Shown: in pieces, positions 1 to 5,530 of the stretch
How the letters are laid out: each line of letters begins with the position of its first letter
How positions within the stretch are numbered: position 1 is the first letter of the stretch
Source: an uncultured Eubacteriales bacterium
GTDB lineage: Bacteria > Bacillota > Clostridia > Oscillospirales > Oscillospiraceae
Direction of reading: 5' to 3'
Assembly (NCBI GenBank): GCA_900553135.1
Contig: USCO01000142.1
Span: 1-5,530 of the forward strand
Length of the DNA stretch: 5,530 nucleotides
Translations under genes and position numbers: made by a program
Notes under the pieces: model-generated
What the model saw: the letters and a program-made list of their open reading frames with translations, nothing else
Database searches by the model: none
What the model was told of the DNA's origin: nothing

Positions 1-23
1 ATCTTATCCCCGATCTGAAACAA
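1..23 (-). CDS. Start of a probable CarD/CdnL-family transcriptional regulator (partial, runs off the left edge)
   Basis: Only the first seven codons are in the window. They begin with a TTG start at 21-23 and read (M)FQIGDK, followed by an incomplete AT-. The start is chosen because a full AGGAGGT lies 7 bases upstream; a second in-frame TTG at 27-29 is too close to that site. The peptide resembles, from memory, the N-terminus of CarD/CdnL proteins in Clostridia, which often begin M-F/Y-x-I-G-D followed by a VYPMHGAG segment. CarD-family proteins bind the RNA polymerase beta subunit and stabilise open promoter complexes. The gene has its own promoter and leader and is separated from the upstream operon by a terminator. 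Seven residues are weak evidence, so the family name is tentative; that a gene starts here is much safer. Confidence 0.5.
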
Positions 24-30
24 CGCCAAC

Positions 31-37
31 ACCTCCT
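31..37 (-). promoter_or_regulatory. Ribosome binding site of the left-edge gene
   Basis: The minus strand reads AGGAGGT here, a near-perfect anti-16S match, with a 7-base spacer to the TTG at 21-23. It supports the non-ATG start and shows that a real gene begins at the window edge. Confidence 0.75.
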
Positions 38-49
38 ATTCTATGCTCT

Positions 50-101
50 GCGGCCCGGGAATCTTCCCGGAAAGCCGCGGTTTCCGGGGGCATTTTCCCC
101 C
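50..101 (-). promoter_or_regulatory. Structured 5' leader with competing hairpins
   Basis: Between the predicted transcription start (near 106) and the start codon at 23, the leader RNA can form three hairpins. In transcription order: a 5-bp G/C stem pairing 97-101 with 86-90; a 7-bp stem pairing 81-87 (TTTCCGG) with 67-73 (CCGGAAA), loop 74-80; and a hairpin pairing 65-70 (TCCCGG) with 55-60 (CCGGGA), extended by 74-78 (GCCGC) with 50-54 (GCGGC) around an AAA bulge at 71-73. The second and third share bases and cannot coexist; the first and second overlap by two bases. No U-tract follows, so this is not a classic terminator-attenuator. A regulatory role is inference. Confidence 0.45.
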
Positions 102-112
102 TTATATTTCAC

Positions 113-141
113 ATTATAGCCACTTTTCCCCGTTCTGACAA
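113..141 (-). promoter_or_regulatory. Sigma-A/sigma-70 type promoter for the left-edge gene
   Basis: On the minus strand, a -35 element TTGTCA at 136-141 (5 of 6 matches to consensus) is followed after exactly 17 bases by a perfect -10 TATAAT at 113-118. Transcription would start near 106. The promoter lies about 50 bases beyond the terminator of the preceding operon, so the left-edge gene is an independent housekeeping transcription unit. I saw no obvious operator repeat around it. Confidence 0.85.
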
Positions 142-193
142 GTTCCGGCCCCGATTTTACCTATGTTTTGTCTCTCTCTGGGGGGAATTTTAC

Positions 194-233
194 AAAAAAA
201 ACAGGCGGCCGCTCAAAAGAGCGGCCGCCTGTT
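194..233 (-). terminator. Intrinsic (Rho-independent) terminator of the ispH-rpsA operon
   Basis: A perfect 15-bp inverted repeat pairs GAGCGGCCGCCTGTT (219-233) with its complement at 200-214 across a 4-base loop. On the minus strand the stem is very GC-rich and ends in a U-run read from the A-tract at 194-201. It starts 12 bases after the TAA stop of the fusion gene (246-248). There is no T-tract on the plus-strand side, so it acts in one direction. It closes the operon before the next promoter at 113-141. Confidence 0.95.
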
Positions 234-245
234 CCGGTCGAGAAA

Positions 246-2186
246 TTACTCCTCCACCTCGGGCTCCTCGTTGGAAGCCTCCAGCAGAGCGCGGATGGAC
301 AGGGAGACCTTCTTGTTCTCCATATCCACGTCGGTGATCTTCACGTCCACCTTATCGCCCTCAGCCAGCACGTCGCTGGGCTTGTCGATGCGGTGATCGG
401 CGATCTGGGAGATGTGGATCAGGCCGTCCACGCCGGGAACGACCTCGGCAAAGGCGCCGAAGGGCATCAGCTTGACCACGCGGACGTTGGCGGTGTCGCC
501 CACCTCGTAGGTGGTGGTGAACACGGTCCAGGGATCCTGGCTGTGATCCTTCATGCCCAGGGAGATCTTCTTCTTCTCCTTGTCGGCAGAGATGACGTAC
601 ACGTCCACGGTGTCGCCCACCTTCACAACCTCGGAGGGGTGCTTGATGCGGCTCCAGGACAGCTCGGAGATGTGGACCATGCCGTCCACGCCGCCGATGT
701 CAACGAAAGCGCCGTAAGAAGTCAGGGACTTCACGGTGCCGGTGTAGTGCTTGCCGTCCTCGATCTCGGCCCAGACCTTCTCAGCGGCAGCGGCACGCTC
801 AGCGCGCAGCACCTTGCTGATGGAACCCACCACGCGGCGGCGGGCACGGTTGACCTCGGTGATGACCAGACGCACCTTCTGCTTGAGCAGGGTGTTCATG
901 GGAGTCTCACGGGGCAGACCGGTCTGAGAAGCGGGAACGAACACGCGGATGCCCTTCACGGACACCACGACGCCGCCCTTGTTGTCCTCGGTGACAACAC
1001 CCTCGACAACGGTCTCGTTCTCACGGGCGGTCTCGATCTCCTCCCAGCCCTTGACAACGTCCAGACGCTTCTTGGACAGGGTGACAACACCCTCCTGGTC
1101 GTTGACGCGGACCACAAAGGTCTCGATCTCGTCGCCGACCTTGACCAGATCCTCCACCTTGGCGGTGGGATCGTCGGTCAGCTCGGACACGGGAATATAG
1201 CCGGCGTGCTTGGTACCCAGATCCACCTGGATCTCGGTGGGCGTGATTGCAACCACAGTACCAGTTACCTTATCCCCCGTATTCAAAGTTTTGATCGACT
1301 CCTCCAGCAGTTCAGCAAAGGACTTCTCGATCTCCATAATTTCTTCGCTCATTTTGTCACAGACCTCCTTTATTATCCACGCGGGAGTCGAAGCACCCGC
1401 CGTGATGCCGACAACTTCTGCCTGGGCCAGCCGGCTCAGATCCAGGTCGGACGCCCGCTCGATGAGCTGAACGTCCGGGCAGGACTCCCGGCAAATCTCC
1501 GCCAAGCGTTTGGTGTTGGAGCTTTTACCGTCGCCGATGACCACCATTTTGTCGCACTGCGCGGCTAACTGATGGGCTTCCTCCTGGCGTTTCGATGTCG
1601 CTCCGCATATTGTATCAAAAAATTCTGGATTTGTACACTCTTTTTTTGCTTTTTTCACGCACCCGTCCCAGATTTTTCTGGTAGAGGTGGTTTGGGACAC
1701 AAAAGTGAGGGGTTTTTCCCGCCGTTGCGGGTCCTGGGAGAGCCAGTGTTCCAGGTCCTCCTCCCCCGACAAAACCACGGGATGGCGGCACCACCCGGCA
1801 ATGGCGGTGACCTCCGGATGGTCGGGGGTACCGATGATCACCGGCTGGCGGCCCTGCTCCTCCGCCCGGGCCACGATCTGGTGGATGCGGGTCACGTTGG
1901 GACAGGTGGCGTCCAGGATGCGGGCGCCCCGTTCTTCCAGGCGGCGGTAGGTCTCCCGGCTCTCCCCGTGGGAGCGGATGATGACGCCGCTGCCCTGGGG
2001 CACCTCCTCCGGGCGCTCCACCACATAGACGCCCTGCTCAGCCAGCCGCCGGACCACGTCGCTGTTGTGGATGATATAGCCCAGCATGACGCAGGGTTCC
2101 CCCTGGGCGGCGGCCTGTTCGGCCAGCTCTACCGCCCGCTTTACGCCGTAGCAAAAGCCGGCGGACTTGGCCAGAATCATTCTCAT
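246..2186 (-). CDS. ispH-rpsA: Bifunctional 4-hydroxy-3-methylbut-2-enyl diphosphate reductase (IspH) / ribosomal protein S1
   Basis: This 646-residue protein joins two full-length activities. Residues 1 to about 280 are IspH, the last enzyme of the MEP pathway, a [4Fe-4S] protein that reduces HMBPP to IPP and DMAPP. The three cluster cysteines are C12 (AGFCYGV), C95 (DATCPNV) and C194 (TICGAT). Substrate-site residues expected from the E. coli enzyme are present: H40, H73 (RSHG), H123 and E125 (DHPEV), QTT 165-167, SSN 222-224, and S266 in TAGAS. Residues from about 303 on hold four S1 RNA-binding OB folds (about 303-375, 391-457, 476-546, 560-633), then an acidic tail. Domains 3 and 4 carry the canonical YGAF/FGAF and HIS motifs. 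Such fusions are known in Clostridia, where S1-like proteins have four domains rather than the six of E. coli. The ATG overlaps the plsC stop (ATGA, 2183-2186) and has GGGGAGGG 6 bases upstream. The S1 half uses strongly biased, GC-ending codons typical of highly expressed genes. Confidence 0.96.
   Translation of the reverse strand: MRMILAKSAGFCYGVKRAVELAEQAAAQGEPCVMLGYIIHNSDVVRRLAEQGVYVVERPEEVPQGSGVIIRSHGESRETYRRLEERGARILDATCPNVTRIHQIVARAEEQGRQPVIIGTPDHPEVTAIAGWCRHPVVLSGEEDLEHWLSQDPQRREKPLTFVSQTTSTRKIWDGCVKKAKKECTNPEFFDTICGATSKRQEEAHQLAAQCDKMVVIGDGKSSNTKRLAEICRESCPDVQLIERASDLDLSRLAQAEVVGITAGASTPAWIIKEVCDKMSEEIMEIEKSFAELLEESIKTLNTGDKVTGTVVAITPTEIQVDLGTKHAGYIPVSELTDDPTAKVEDLVKVGDEIETFVVRVNDQEGVVTLSKKRLDVVKGWEEIETARENETVVEGVVTEDNKGGVVVSVKGIRVFVPASQTGLPRETPMNTLLKQKVRLVITEVNRARRRVVGSISKVLRAERAAAAEKVWAEIEDGKHYTGTVKSLTSYGAFVDIGGVDGMVHISELSWSRIKHPSEVVKVGDTVDVYVISADKEKKKISLGMKDHSQDPWTVFTTTYEVGDTANVRVVKLMPFGAFAEVVPGVDGLIHISQIADHRIDKPSDVLAEGDKVDVKITDVDMENKKVSLSIRALLEASNEEPEVEE
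1350..1370 (-). promoter_or_regulatory. Candidate internal ribosome binding site and ATG at the IspH/S1 seam
   Basis: At the domain junction the coding strand reads AAGGAGGT (1363-1370), then a 10-base spacer, then an in-frame ATG (1350-1352, codon 279). Translation from here would give a free four-domain S1 protein of 368 residues (M279 to E646), starting MSEEIMEIEK. The Shine-Dalgarno match is visible in the sequence and is as strong as any in this window; the spacer is slightly longer than optimal. The bases also encode KEV, so chance or coding constraint could explain it. Use as a second start is inference, although its position exactly at the seam favours a relic or a working start of a once-separate S1 gene. 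Confidence 0.55.
1609..1637 (-). promoter_or_regulatory. Candidate internal promoter within ispH, upstream of the S1 part
   Basis: On the minus strand, TGTACA at 1632-1637 (4 of 6 matches to -35) is followed after 17 bases by TACAAT at 1609-1614 (5 of 6 matches to -10). A TG at 1616-1617 makes an extended -10 (TGATACAAT). It sits in an AT-rich patch in an otherwise GC-rich gene. A transcript from about 1602 would carry the internal start at 1350-1352 and the whole S1 half. Promoter-like strings occur by chance in AT-rich DNA, so this remains a candidate. Confidence 0.35.
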
Positions 2187-2782
2187 TCTGCGCCCTCCCC
2201 CAGAGCATGGATGCGCTCCATGACCTCATTGGTGATCTGGTCCAGCTCGTCAGCCGTGGCCTTCCGGCCCTGGATCTGGGGATAGAAGGGCTGGCCGATG
2301 ACCACAGTGGTGGGACGGAACCAGGGCTTCTTTCGGGACACATATACCGGGACGATGGGAGACCCGGTGCGGGTGGCAAAGAGGGCCGCGCCACCCTTGG
2401 CGGACACGTCCTCTCCCTCATGGACCCGGGTGCCCTCGGGGAAGATCAGCAGATTTCCGTGATTTTTCAGGCACAGCAGCGCGGCCTTCACCGCCTTCAC
2501 ATCGGCGTGTCCACGGTCCACATAGATGACGCCCGCCTTGCCCAGCAGCCAGCCAATGAGGGGAACCTTGGACAGCTCCACCTTGGCCATGGGCCGGAAC
2601 TTGTTGCGCAGGGTACAGGCAAAGCAAATAAACAGCGGATCGGACAGGGCGGTGTGGTTGGCGCAGAGCACCGCTCCCCCCTCCGGGAGATTTTCCCGCC
2701 CAATGGCACGCACCGGATGGCAGAAGTTGAAAAAGGGCCACACGATGCAGTACAGCAGGCGGTACATGGATTCCATACTCAC
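2183..2782 (-). CDS. plsC: 1-acyl-sn-glycerol-3-phosphate acyltransferase (PlsC/LPLAT family)
   Basis: This 199-residue enzyme should transfer an acyl group to the sn-2 position of lysophosphatidic acid to make phosphatidic acid, at the inner face of the membrane. The catalytic HX4D motif is HTALSD (H43 to D48). The glycerol-phosphate-binding motif is FPEGTR (114-119), preceded by VIYVDRG (85-91) and followed by the conserved proline-containing GSPIVPVYV (140-148). A hydrophobic N-terminal stretch (about 9-20, LLYCIVWPFFNF) may contact the membrane. The length fits small Firmicutes PlsC proteins. The GTG start (2780-2782) overlaps the cmk stop as GTGA and has GAGAGG about 8 bases upstream; ATG at codon 3 or 6 is a possible alternative. 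Its stop overlaps the ispH start (ATGA). The acyl acceptor is inferred from the family, and other lysophospholipids are possible. Confidence 0.93.
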   Translation of the reverse strand: MSMESMYRLLYCIVWPFFNFCHPVRAIGRENLPEGGAVLCANHTALSDPLFICFACTLRNKFRPMAKVELSKVPLIGWLLGKAGVIYVDRGHADVKAVKAALLCLKNHGNLLIFPEGTRVHEGEDVSAKGGAALFATRTGSPIVPVYVSRKKPWFRPTTVVIGQPFYPQIQGRKATADELDQITNEVMERIHALGEGAE

Positions 2783-3456
2783 GGCACAAGCCTCTCTCTC
2801 ACGGTCTGGACCAGGGCCTCCAGACTCTCCTGAAGTCCCAGAGAGGTGGTGTCCAGCAGCACGGCGTCCTCAGCCTGGCGCAGGGGCGCCACGGCCCGCT
2901 CCCGGTCCTGCTGGTCCCGGCGCTGGATGTCGGCCAGCACCTGTTCCAGATCGGCCTGCTGGCCCCGCTGCTCCAGTTCCAGACAGCGGCGGCGGGCCCG
3001 GGCCCGGGCGTCGGCGGTGAGGAAGATCTTTACCCCGGCGTTGGGCAGCACCACAGTGCCGATGTCCCGGCCGTCCATGACCACGTCACGCTCCTGAGCC
3101 AGGCGGCGCTGGTAGTCCAGCAGGAAGGCCCGCACCGCAGGCTGGGCCGCCACCTGGGAGGCCAGGGCGGAAATCTCATTGATACGGATGGCGTCGGTGA
3201 CGTCCTCACCTGACAAGTACATATGCTGTACCCCGTCTGCCCCGTAATCCATTCCGATGTCCAGGTCCGCTAAAATGGGCGTCACCTGAGCCGGATCGGC
3301 GGGGTCCGCCCCCGCCCGCTTCGCCTGCAAGGCGACGGTCCGGTAGATGGCGCCTGTGTCCACGTACAAATAGCCCAGCTCCCGGGCCAGGGCCCGGGCC
3401 AGGGTGCTTTTTCCGGCCCCGGCGGGGCCGTCAATGGCAATGCTTCTACGCTCCAT
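2779..3456 (-). CDS. cmk: Cytidylate kinase ((d)CMP kinase)
   Basis: This 225-residue cytosolic enzyme phosphorylates CMP and dCMP with ATP, supplying CDP for nucleic acid and phospholipid (CDP-diacylglycerol) synthesis. The P-loop is GPAGAGKST (10-18). YVDTGAIYR (31-39) is the family signature, followed by GEDVTDAIR (83-91), the CMP-binding VMDGRDIGT (126-134), and the lid and catalytic segment RRDQQDRERAVAPL (179-192) with the expected R/D pattern, then DTT (202-204). The length is normal for bacterial Cmk. The ATG at 3454-3456 has GGAG (3465-3468) 8 bases upstream, in a 29-base gap after the flavoprotein gene. Its TGA overlaps the plsC GTG. The Arg/Ala-rich stretch at about 149-158 (DARARARRRC) reflects GC-rich repeats but fits the family, where arginines are common here. 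Confidence 0.97.
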   Translation of the reverse strand: MERRSIAIDGPAGAGKSTLARALARELGYLYVDTGAIYRTVALQAKRAGADPADPAQVTPILADLDIGMDYGADGVQHMYLSGEDVTDAIRINEISALASQVAAQPAVRAFLLDYQRRLAQERDVVMDGRDIGTVVLPNAGVKIFLTADARARARRRCLELEQRGQQADLEQVLADIQRRDQQDRERAVAPLRQAEDAVLLDTTSLGLQESLEALVQTVRERLVP

Positions 3457-3464
3457 AACCTTCG

Positions 3465-3468
3465 CTCC
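3465..3468 (-). promoter_or_regulatory. Ribosome binding site of cmk
   Basis: GGAG on the minus strand, 8 bases before the cmk ATG, inside the only non-overlapping gap of the operon (3457-3485). No promoter or terminator is visible in that gap, which supports read-through from the flavoprotein gene. Confidence 0.65.
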
Positions 3469-3485
3469 AAATTTCGTTCTCTCTC

Positions 3486-4749
3486 TTAAAATTCCCCGTC
3501 CTGGGGGTCCGCCTGGACATAGTCCGCGGCGCTCTCTCCCGCGGCGCGGCCGGTGGCCCAGGCGATCTGGAGGTTATACCCTCCGGTGTAGGCGTCCACA
3601 TCCAGCAGCTCTCCTGCAAAATACAGGCCCGCCACCTTCTTAGATGCCATGGTTTTGGGGTCTACCTCCCCTACCTTCACGCCGCCCGAGGTGACGATGG
3701 CCTCGGCAATGGGCCGGGGGCCTTTGATGTGGATGGGAAACGCCTTCAGGGCCTCCAGCAGGCGGCGGCGCTCCTCCCGGGTCACATCGTGGGCCTTGCG
3801 GTCGGGGGCGATGTTGGCCACTTCCAGCATCACAGGTACCATGAGTCGGGGCAGCAGCGCGCCCAGAATGTTGTGCATATCCTTGTTGGCGTTCTCCCCC
3901 AGCTCCCGCAGCAGCCGGGCGTCCAGCTTTCCTTCGTCCAGGGCGGGCTTCAGGTCGATGGTGCAGGTATAGCGGTCCTTCTGAAAATCCCGCATGTGGG
4001 CGCTGGCGCTGAGCACCAGGGGGCCCGACAAGCCGAAATGGGTGAACAGCAGCTCGCCCTGCTCCTGGAAGATCACCTTTTTCTTCTGGTTTTTCACCTT
4101 CAGGGTGACGTTTTTCAGGGCCAGGCCCTGCATGGCGGCGCAGAAGGACTCCTCCGCCTCCAGGGGCACCAGCGAGGGCGTGGGCGGCAGAATGGTGTGG
4201 CCGTGCTCCCGGGCCATGTCATAGCCGTCTCCCGTGGAGCCGGTGGCGGGATAGGAGGCTCCACCTGTGGCAAGGATCACCGCTTTACAGTGGTAGGTGC
4301 CATTTTCACAGACAAGTCCTTTTACTTGTCCATCCTCCACCAGGACGGACTGGGCCCGGTCCTGGATGATCTGCACATGCTGCTCCCGCATCATCTTCAC
4401 CAGGGCGTCGATGATGTCGGCGGCCTTGTCCGACTGGGGAAAGACCCGGTTGCCCCGCTCCACCTTCAGGGGCACGCCCCCCTGGCGGGAAAAGAAGTCC
4501 TCTACCCACTCCGGCGGCGTGCGAGTCACGGCGCCATAGAGAAAGCGGCTGTTGCGGGGGGCTCTCCAGCACCTGCTGGGGCGCACAGTGGTTTGTCACG
4601 TTGCACCGGCCCTTGCCGGTGATGTAAAGCTTGCGGCCCATTTTGGGGTTGCGCTCCACCAGGCACACCCGGGCCCCCTTCTTCCCTGCGGCAATGGCGG
4701 CCATCATACCCGCCGCGCCGCCGCCTACTACAATGAGATCTGTCGTCAT
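3486..4749 (-). pseudogene. HI0933/YtfP/YhiN-family FAD-dependent oxidoreductase, interrupted by one frameshift
   Basis: Two overlapping reading frames together make one flavoprotein of about 420 residues, the usual family length. The N-terminal part (from ATG 4747-4749) has the FAD-binding Rossmann motif VVGGGAAG (7-14), an acidic ribose-binding residue E32, and the family signature GRKLYITGKGRCNVTN (38-53). After residue S63 the frame is lost at a run of six G (4556-4561; C on the coding strand). The rest continues in the other frame from PRNSRFLYGAV, with GGASYPATGSTGDGYD, FTHFGLSGP and a C-terminal FAD segment GLYFAGELLDVDAYTGGYN, to the TAA at 3486-3488. Conservation on both sides suggests a recent mutation or a sequencing error, not old decay. 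The substrate of this family is not well established; annotations such as 'aminoacetone oxidase' should not be trusted. The start overlaps the regulator stop (ATGA, 4746-4749). The gene commonly lies before cmk in Clostridia, as here. Confidence 0.88.
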
Positions 4750-5530
4750 ACCTGTCCGTCCTGTGCCTTTTCGTAAACTCCGTACTCCTCCCAGATCTGC
4801 TCCAGGGTCTGGAAGGTCTTGGACAGGTCCTCGTTCTTCTTGCGGCTGACCTCCACCAAGAGGGCGTTGACCAGGCTCAAGGGGGCCACCAGAGAGTCCA
4901 CGAAGGAGGCCATGTCGCTGCGGGCCTTCAGGGTGTACTGGGAGTTGGAGGCCAGGGGCGAGGCTTCACTGTCGGTGATGGCGATGGTGGTAGCGCCCCG
5001 GTCCCGGGCAAAGCTCATGGCCTGCACCGCCCGGCTGGAGTAGCGGGGGAAGCTGATGCCGATGACCACGTCCTCCGGGCCCACCCGCAGCAGGCTCTCA
5101 AAGACCTCGCTGGCGGTGTTGGCGGTGATCATGGCCACGTTGTCAAAAATCAGATTGAAATAGAAGCCCAGGAAGGTGGCGATGGCGGCGGAGGAGCGCA
5201 CGCCGATGACATAGATGCGGCGGGCGGCCACAATGGCGTCGGTGGCCTTGTCAAAGCTCTCCCGGTCGATCTCCTCCAGGGTGAGGCGGATCTTCTCAAT
5301 GTCCGACTGGAGCACCATGTCCAGCACGTTCTGGTCCCCGATGCGGTCGTTGGCCACCTCGATGCGCTGCACCGAGGTCAGCCGGTTGCGGATCATTTTC
5401 TGAAGGGACTTTTGCATGCTGGGGTATCCGTCATAGCCCAATTCGGCGGCAAAGCGCACCACGGTGGACTCGCTGACGTTGACCCGCTTGCCCAATTTGC
5501 TGGCGGTCATAAAGGCCGCCTTATCATAGG
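4746..5530 (-). CDS. MurR/RpiR-family transcriptional regulator with SIS domain (partial, N-terminus beyond the right edge)
   Basis: The frame is open to the right edge: six codons before the ATG at 5508-5510 read YDKAAF, which continues the usual RpiR helix-turn-helix, so that methionine is internal and the true start lies outside. Counting from it, the recognition helix region is about 13-33 (SESTVVRFAAELGYDGYP), typical of the RpiR N-terminal DNA-binding domain. A SIS sugar-phosphate-binding domain follows at about 92-220, with VIGVRSSAAI (101-110), VIGISFPRYSSRA (149-161) and ATTIAITDSEASPLA (173-187). Family members bind phosphosugars or amino-sugar phosphates and usually repress or activate sugar catabolism genes. 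No sugar gene is seen here, so the ligand and targets are unknown; it may also act elsewhere or on this operon. Its TGA overlaps the flavoprotein ATG, so the two are probably translated together. Confidence 0.92.
   Translation of the reverse strand, partial: YDKAAFMTASKLGKRVNVSESTVVRFAAELGYDGYPSMQKSLQKMIRNRLTSVQRIEVANDRIGDQNVLDMVLQSDIEKIRLTLEEIDRESFDKATDAIVAARRIYVIGVRSSAAIATFLGFYFNLIFDNVAMITANTASEVFESLLRVGPEDVVIGISFPRYSSRAVQAMSFARDRGATTIAITDSEASPLASNSQYTLKARSDMASFVDSLVAPLSLVNALLVEVSRKKNEDLSKTFQTLEQIWEEYGVYEKAQDGQV

Noticed and set aside
142..193. Pyrimidine-rich TCTCTCTCTGGGGGG string (plus strand) between terminator and promoter
   Set aside because: A short simple-sequence spacer without dyad symmetry, open frame or promoter elements of its own; I see no function.
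168..1568. A 466-codon open frame on the plus strand opposite the S1 half
   Set aside because: It lies antisense to an unmistakable S1 coding region, has no ribosome binding site of note, and its His/Asp/Leu/Gly-rich translation is what the reverse of strongly biased S1 codons gives. Codon bias removes stops from that frame.
2207..2833. A 208-codon plus-strand frame opposite plsC
   Set aside because: It is a shadow of the clearly recognised acyltransferase, with no family resemblance of its own.
2990..3012. GGGCCC-type repeat in cmk that could be read as a palindrome or regulatory site
   Set aside because: It encodes the Arg/Ala stretch DARARARRR within the kinase, fits the family, and has no associated signal.
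3380..3406. Short GC-rich tandem repeat (CCCGGGCCAGGG-like, two copies) in cmk
   Set aside because: It encodes the alternating Ala-Arg-Ala-Leu helix after the P-loop and is explained by GC-rich codon use.
4555..4562. The coding-strand C-CCC-CCG could be a -1 programmed frameshift heptamer (X XXY YYZ)
   Set aside because: A -1 shift leads to the wrong frame; the downstream motifs need a +1 shift (or one base removed). No stimulatory structure is evident and the family is not known for recoding.
3729..4622. A 297-codon plus-strand frame opposite the flavoprotein
   Set aside because: It is the complement of conserved FAD-protein motifs and has biased low-complexity composition (Gly, His, Gln, Leu). 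It also runs across the frameshift, which would not be expected to matter for a shadow frame.

Overview
The window looks like chromosomal DNA from a GC-rich (roughly 60% by eye) member of the Firmicutes, probably a gut Clostridia of the Oscillospirales type (Flavonifractor/Lawsonibacter-like). This rests on the fused ispH-rpsA gene, the gene order FAD protein - cmk - plsC - ispH/rpsA, strong AGGAGG-type ribosome binding sites, and GC-ending codons. The genus is inference; the ispH-rpsA fusion is known from Clostridia and relatives.

Every gene lies on the minus strand, so transcription runs from the right end to the left. From right to left: a MurR/RpiR-family regulator with a SIS domain, cut by the window edge (4746-5530); an HI0933/YtfP-type FAD flavoprotein carrying one frameshift (3486-4749); cytidylate kinase cmk (2779-3456); a PlsC-type lysophosphatidate acyltransferase (2183-2782); and a 646-residue fusion of IspH with a four-domain ribosomal protein S1 (246-2186). 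Three junctions overlap by 4 bases (ATGA, GTGA, ATGA). The fourth gap is only 29 bases. This looks like one translationally coupled operon. It ends in a strong intrinsic terminator (194-233).

The left 190 bases belong to a second unit on the same strand. They hold a near-consensus sigma-A promoter (TTGTCA, 17 bp, TATAAT), an approximately 80-base leader with competing hairpins, a good ribosome binding site, and the first seven codons of a gene. That peptide start (FQIGDK) resembles CarD/CdnL-family RNA polymerase-binding regulators.

The operon joins nucleotide supply (Cmk), phospholipid synthesis (PlsC), isoprenoid precursor synthesis (IspH) and translation (S1). These are growth-linked housekeeping functions, and the cluster is largely conserved rather than accessory. 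The most interesting points are signals inside the fusion gene: a full Shine-Dalgarno plus ATG at the IspH/S1 seam, and an AT-rich patch about 250 bp upstream that reads as an extended -10 promoter. Together they suggest that S1 may also be made as a free protein. No mobile element, CRISPR array, tRNA or rRNA was seen, and I found no convincing wholly new system.
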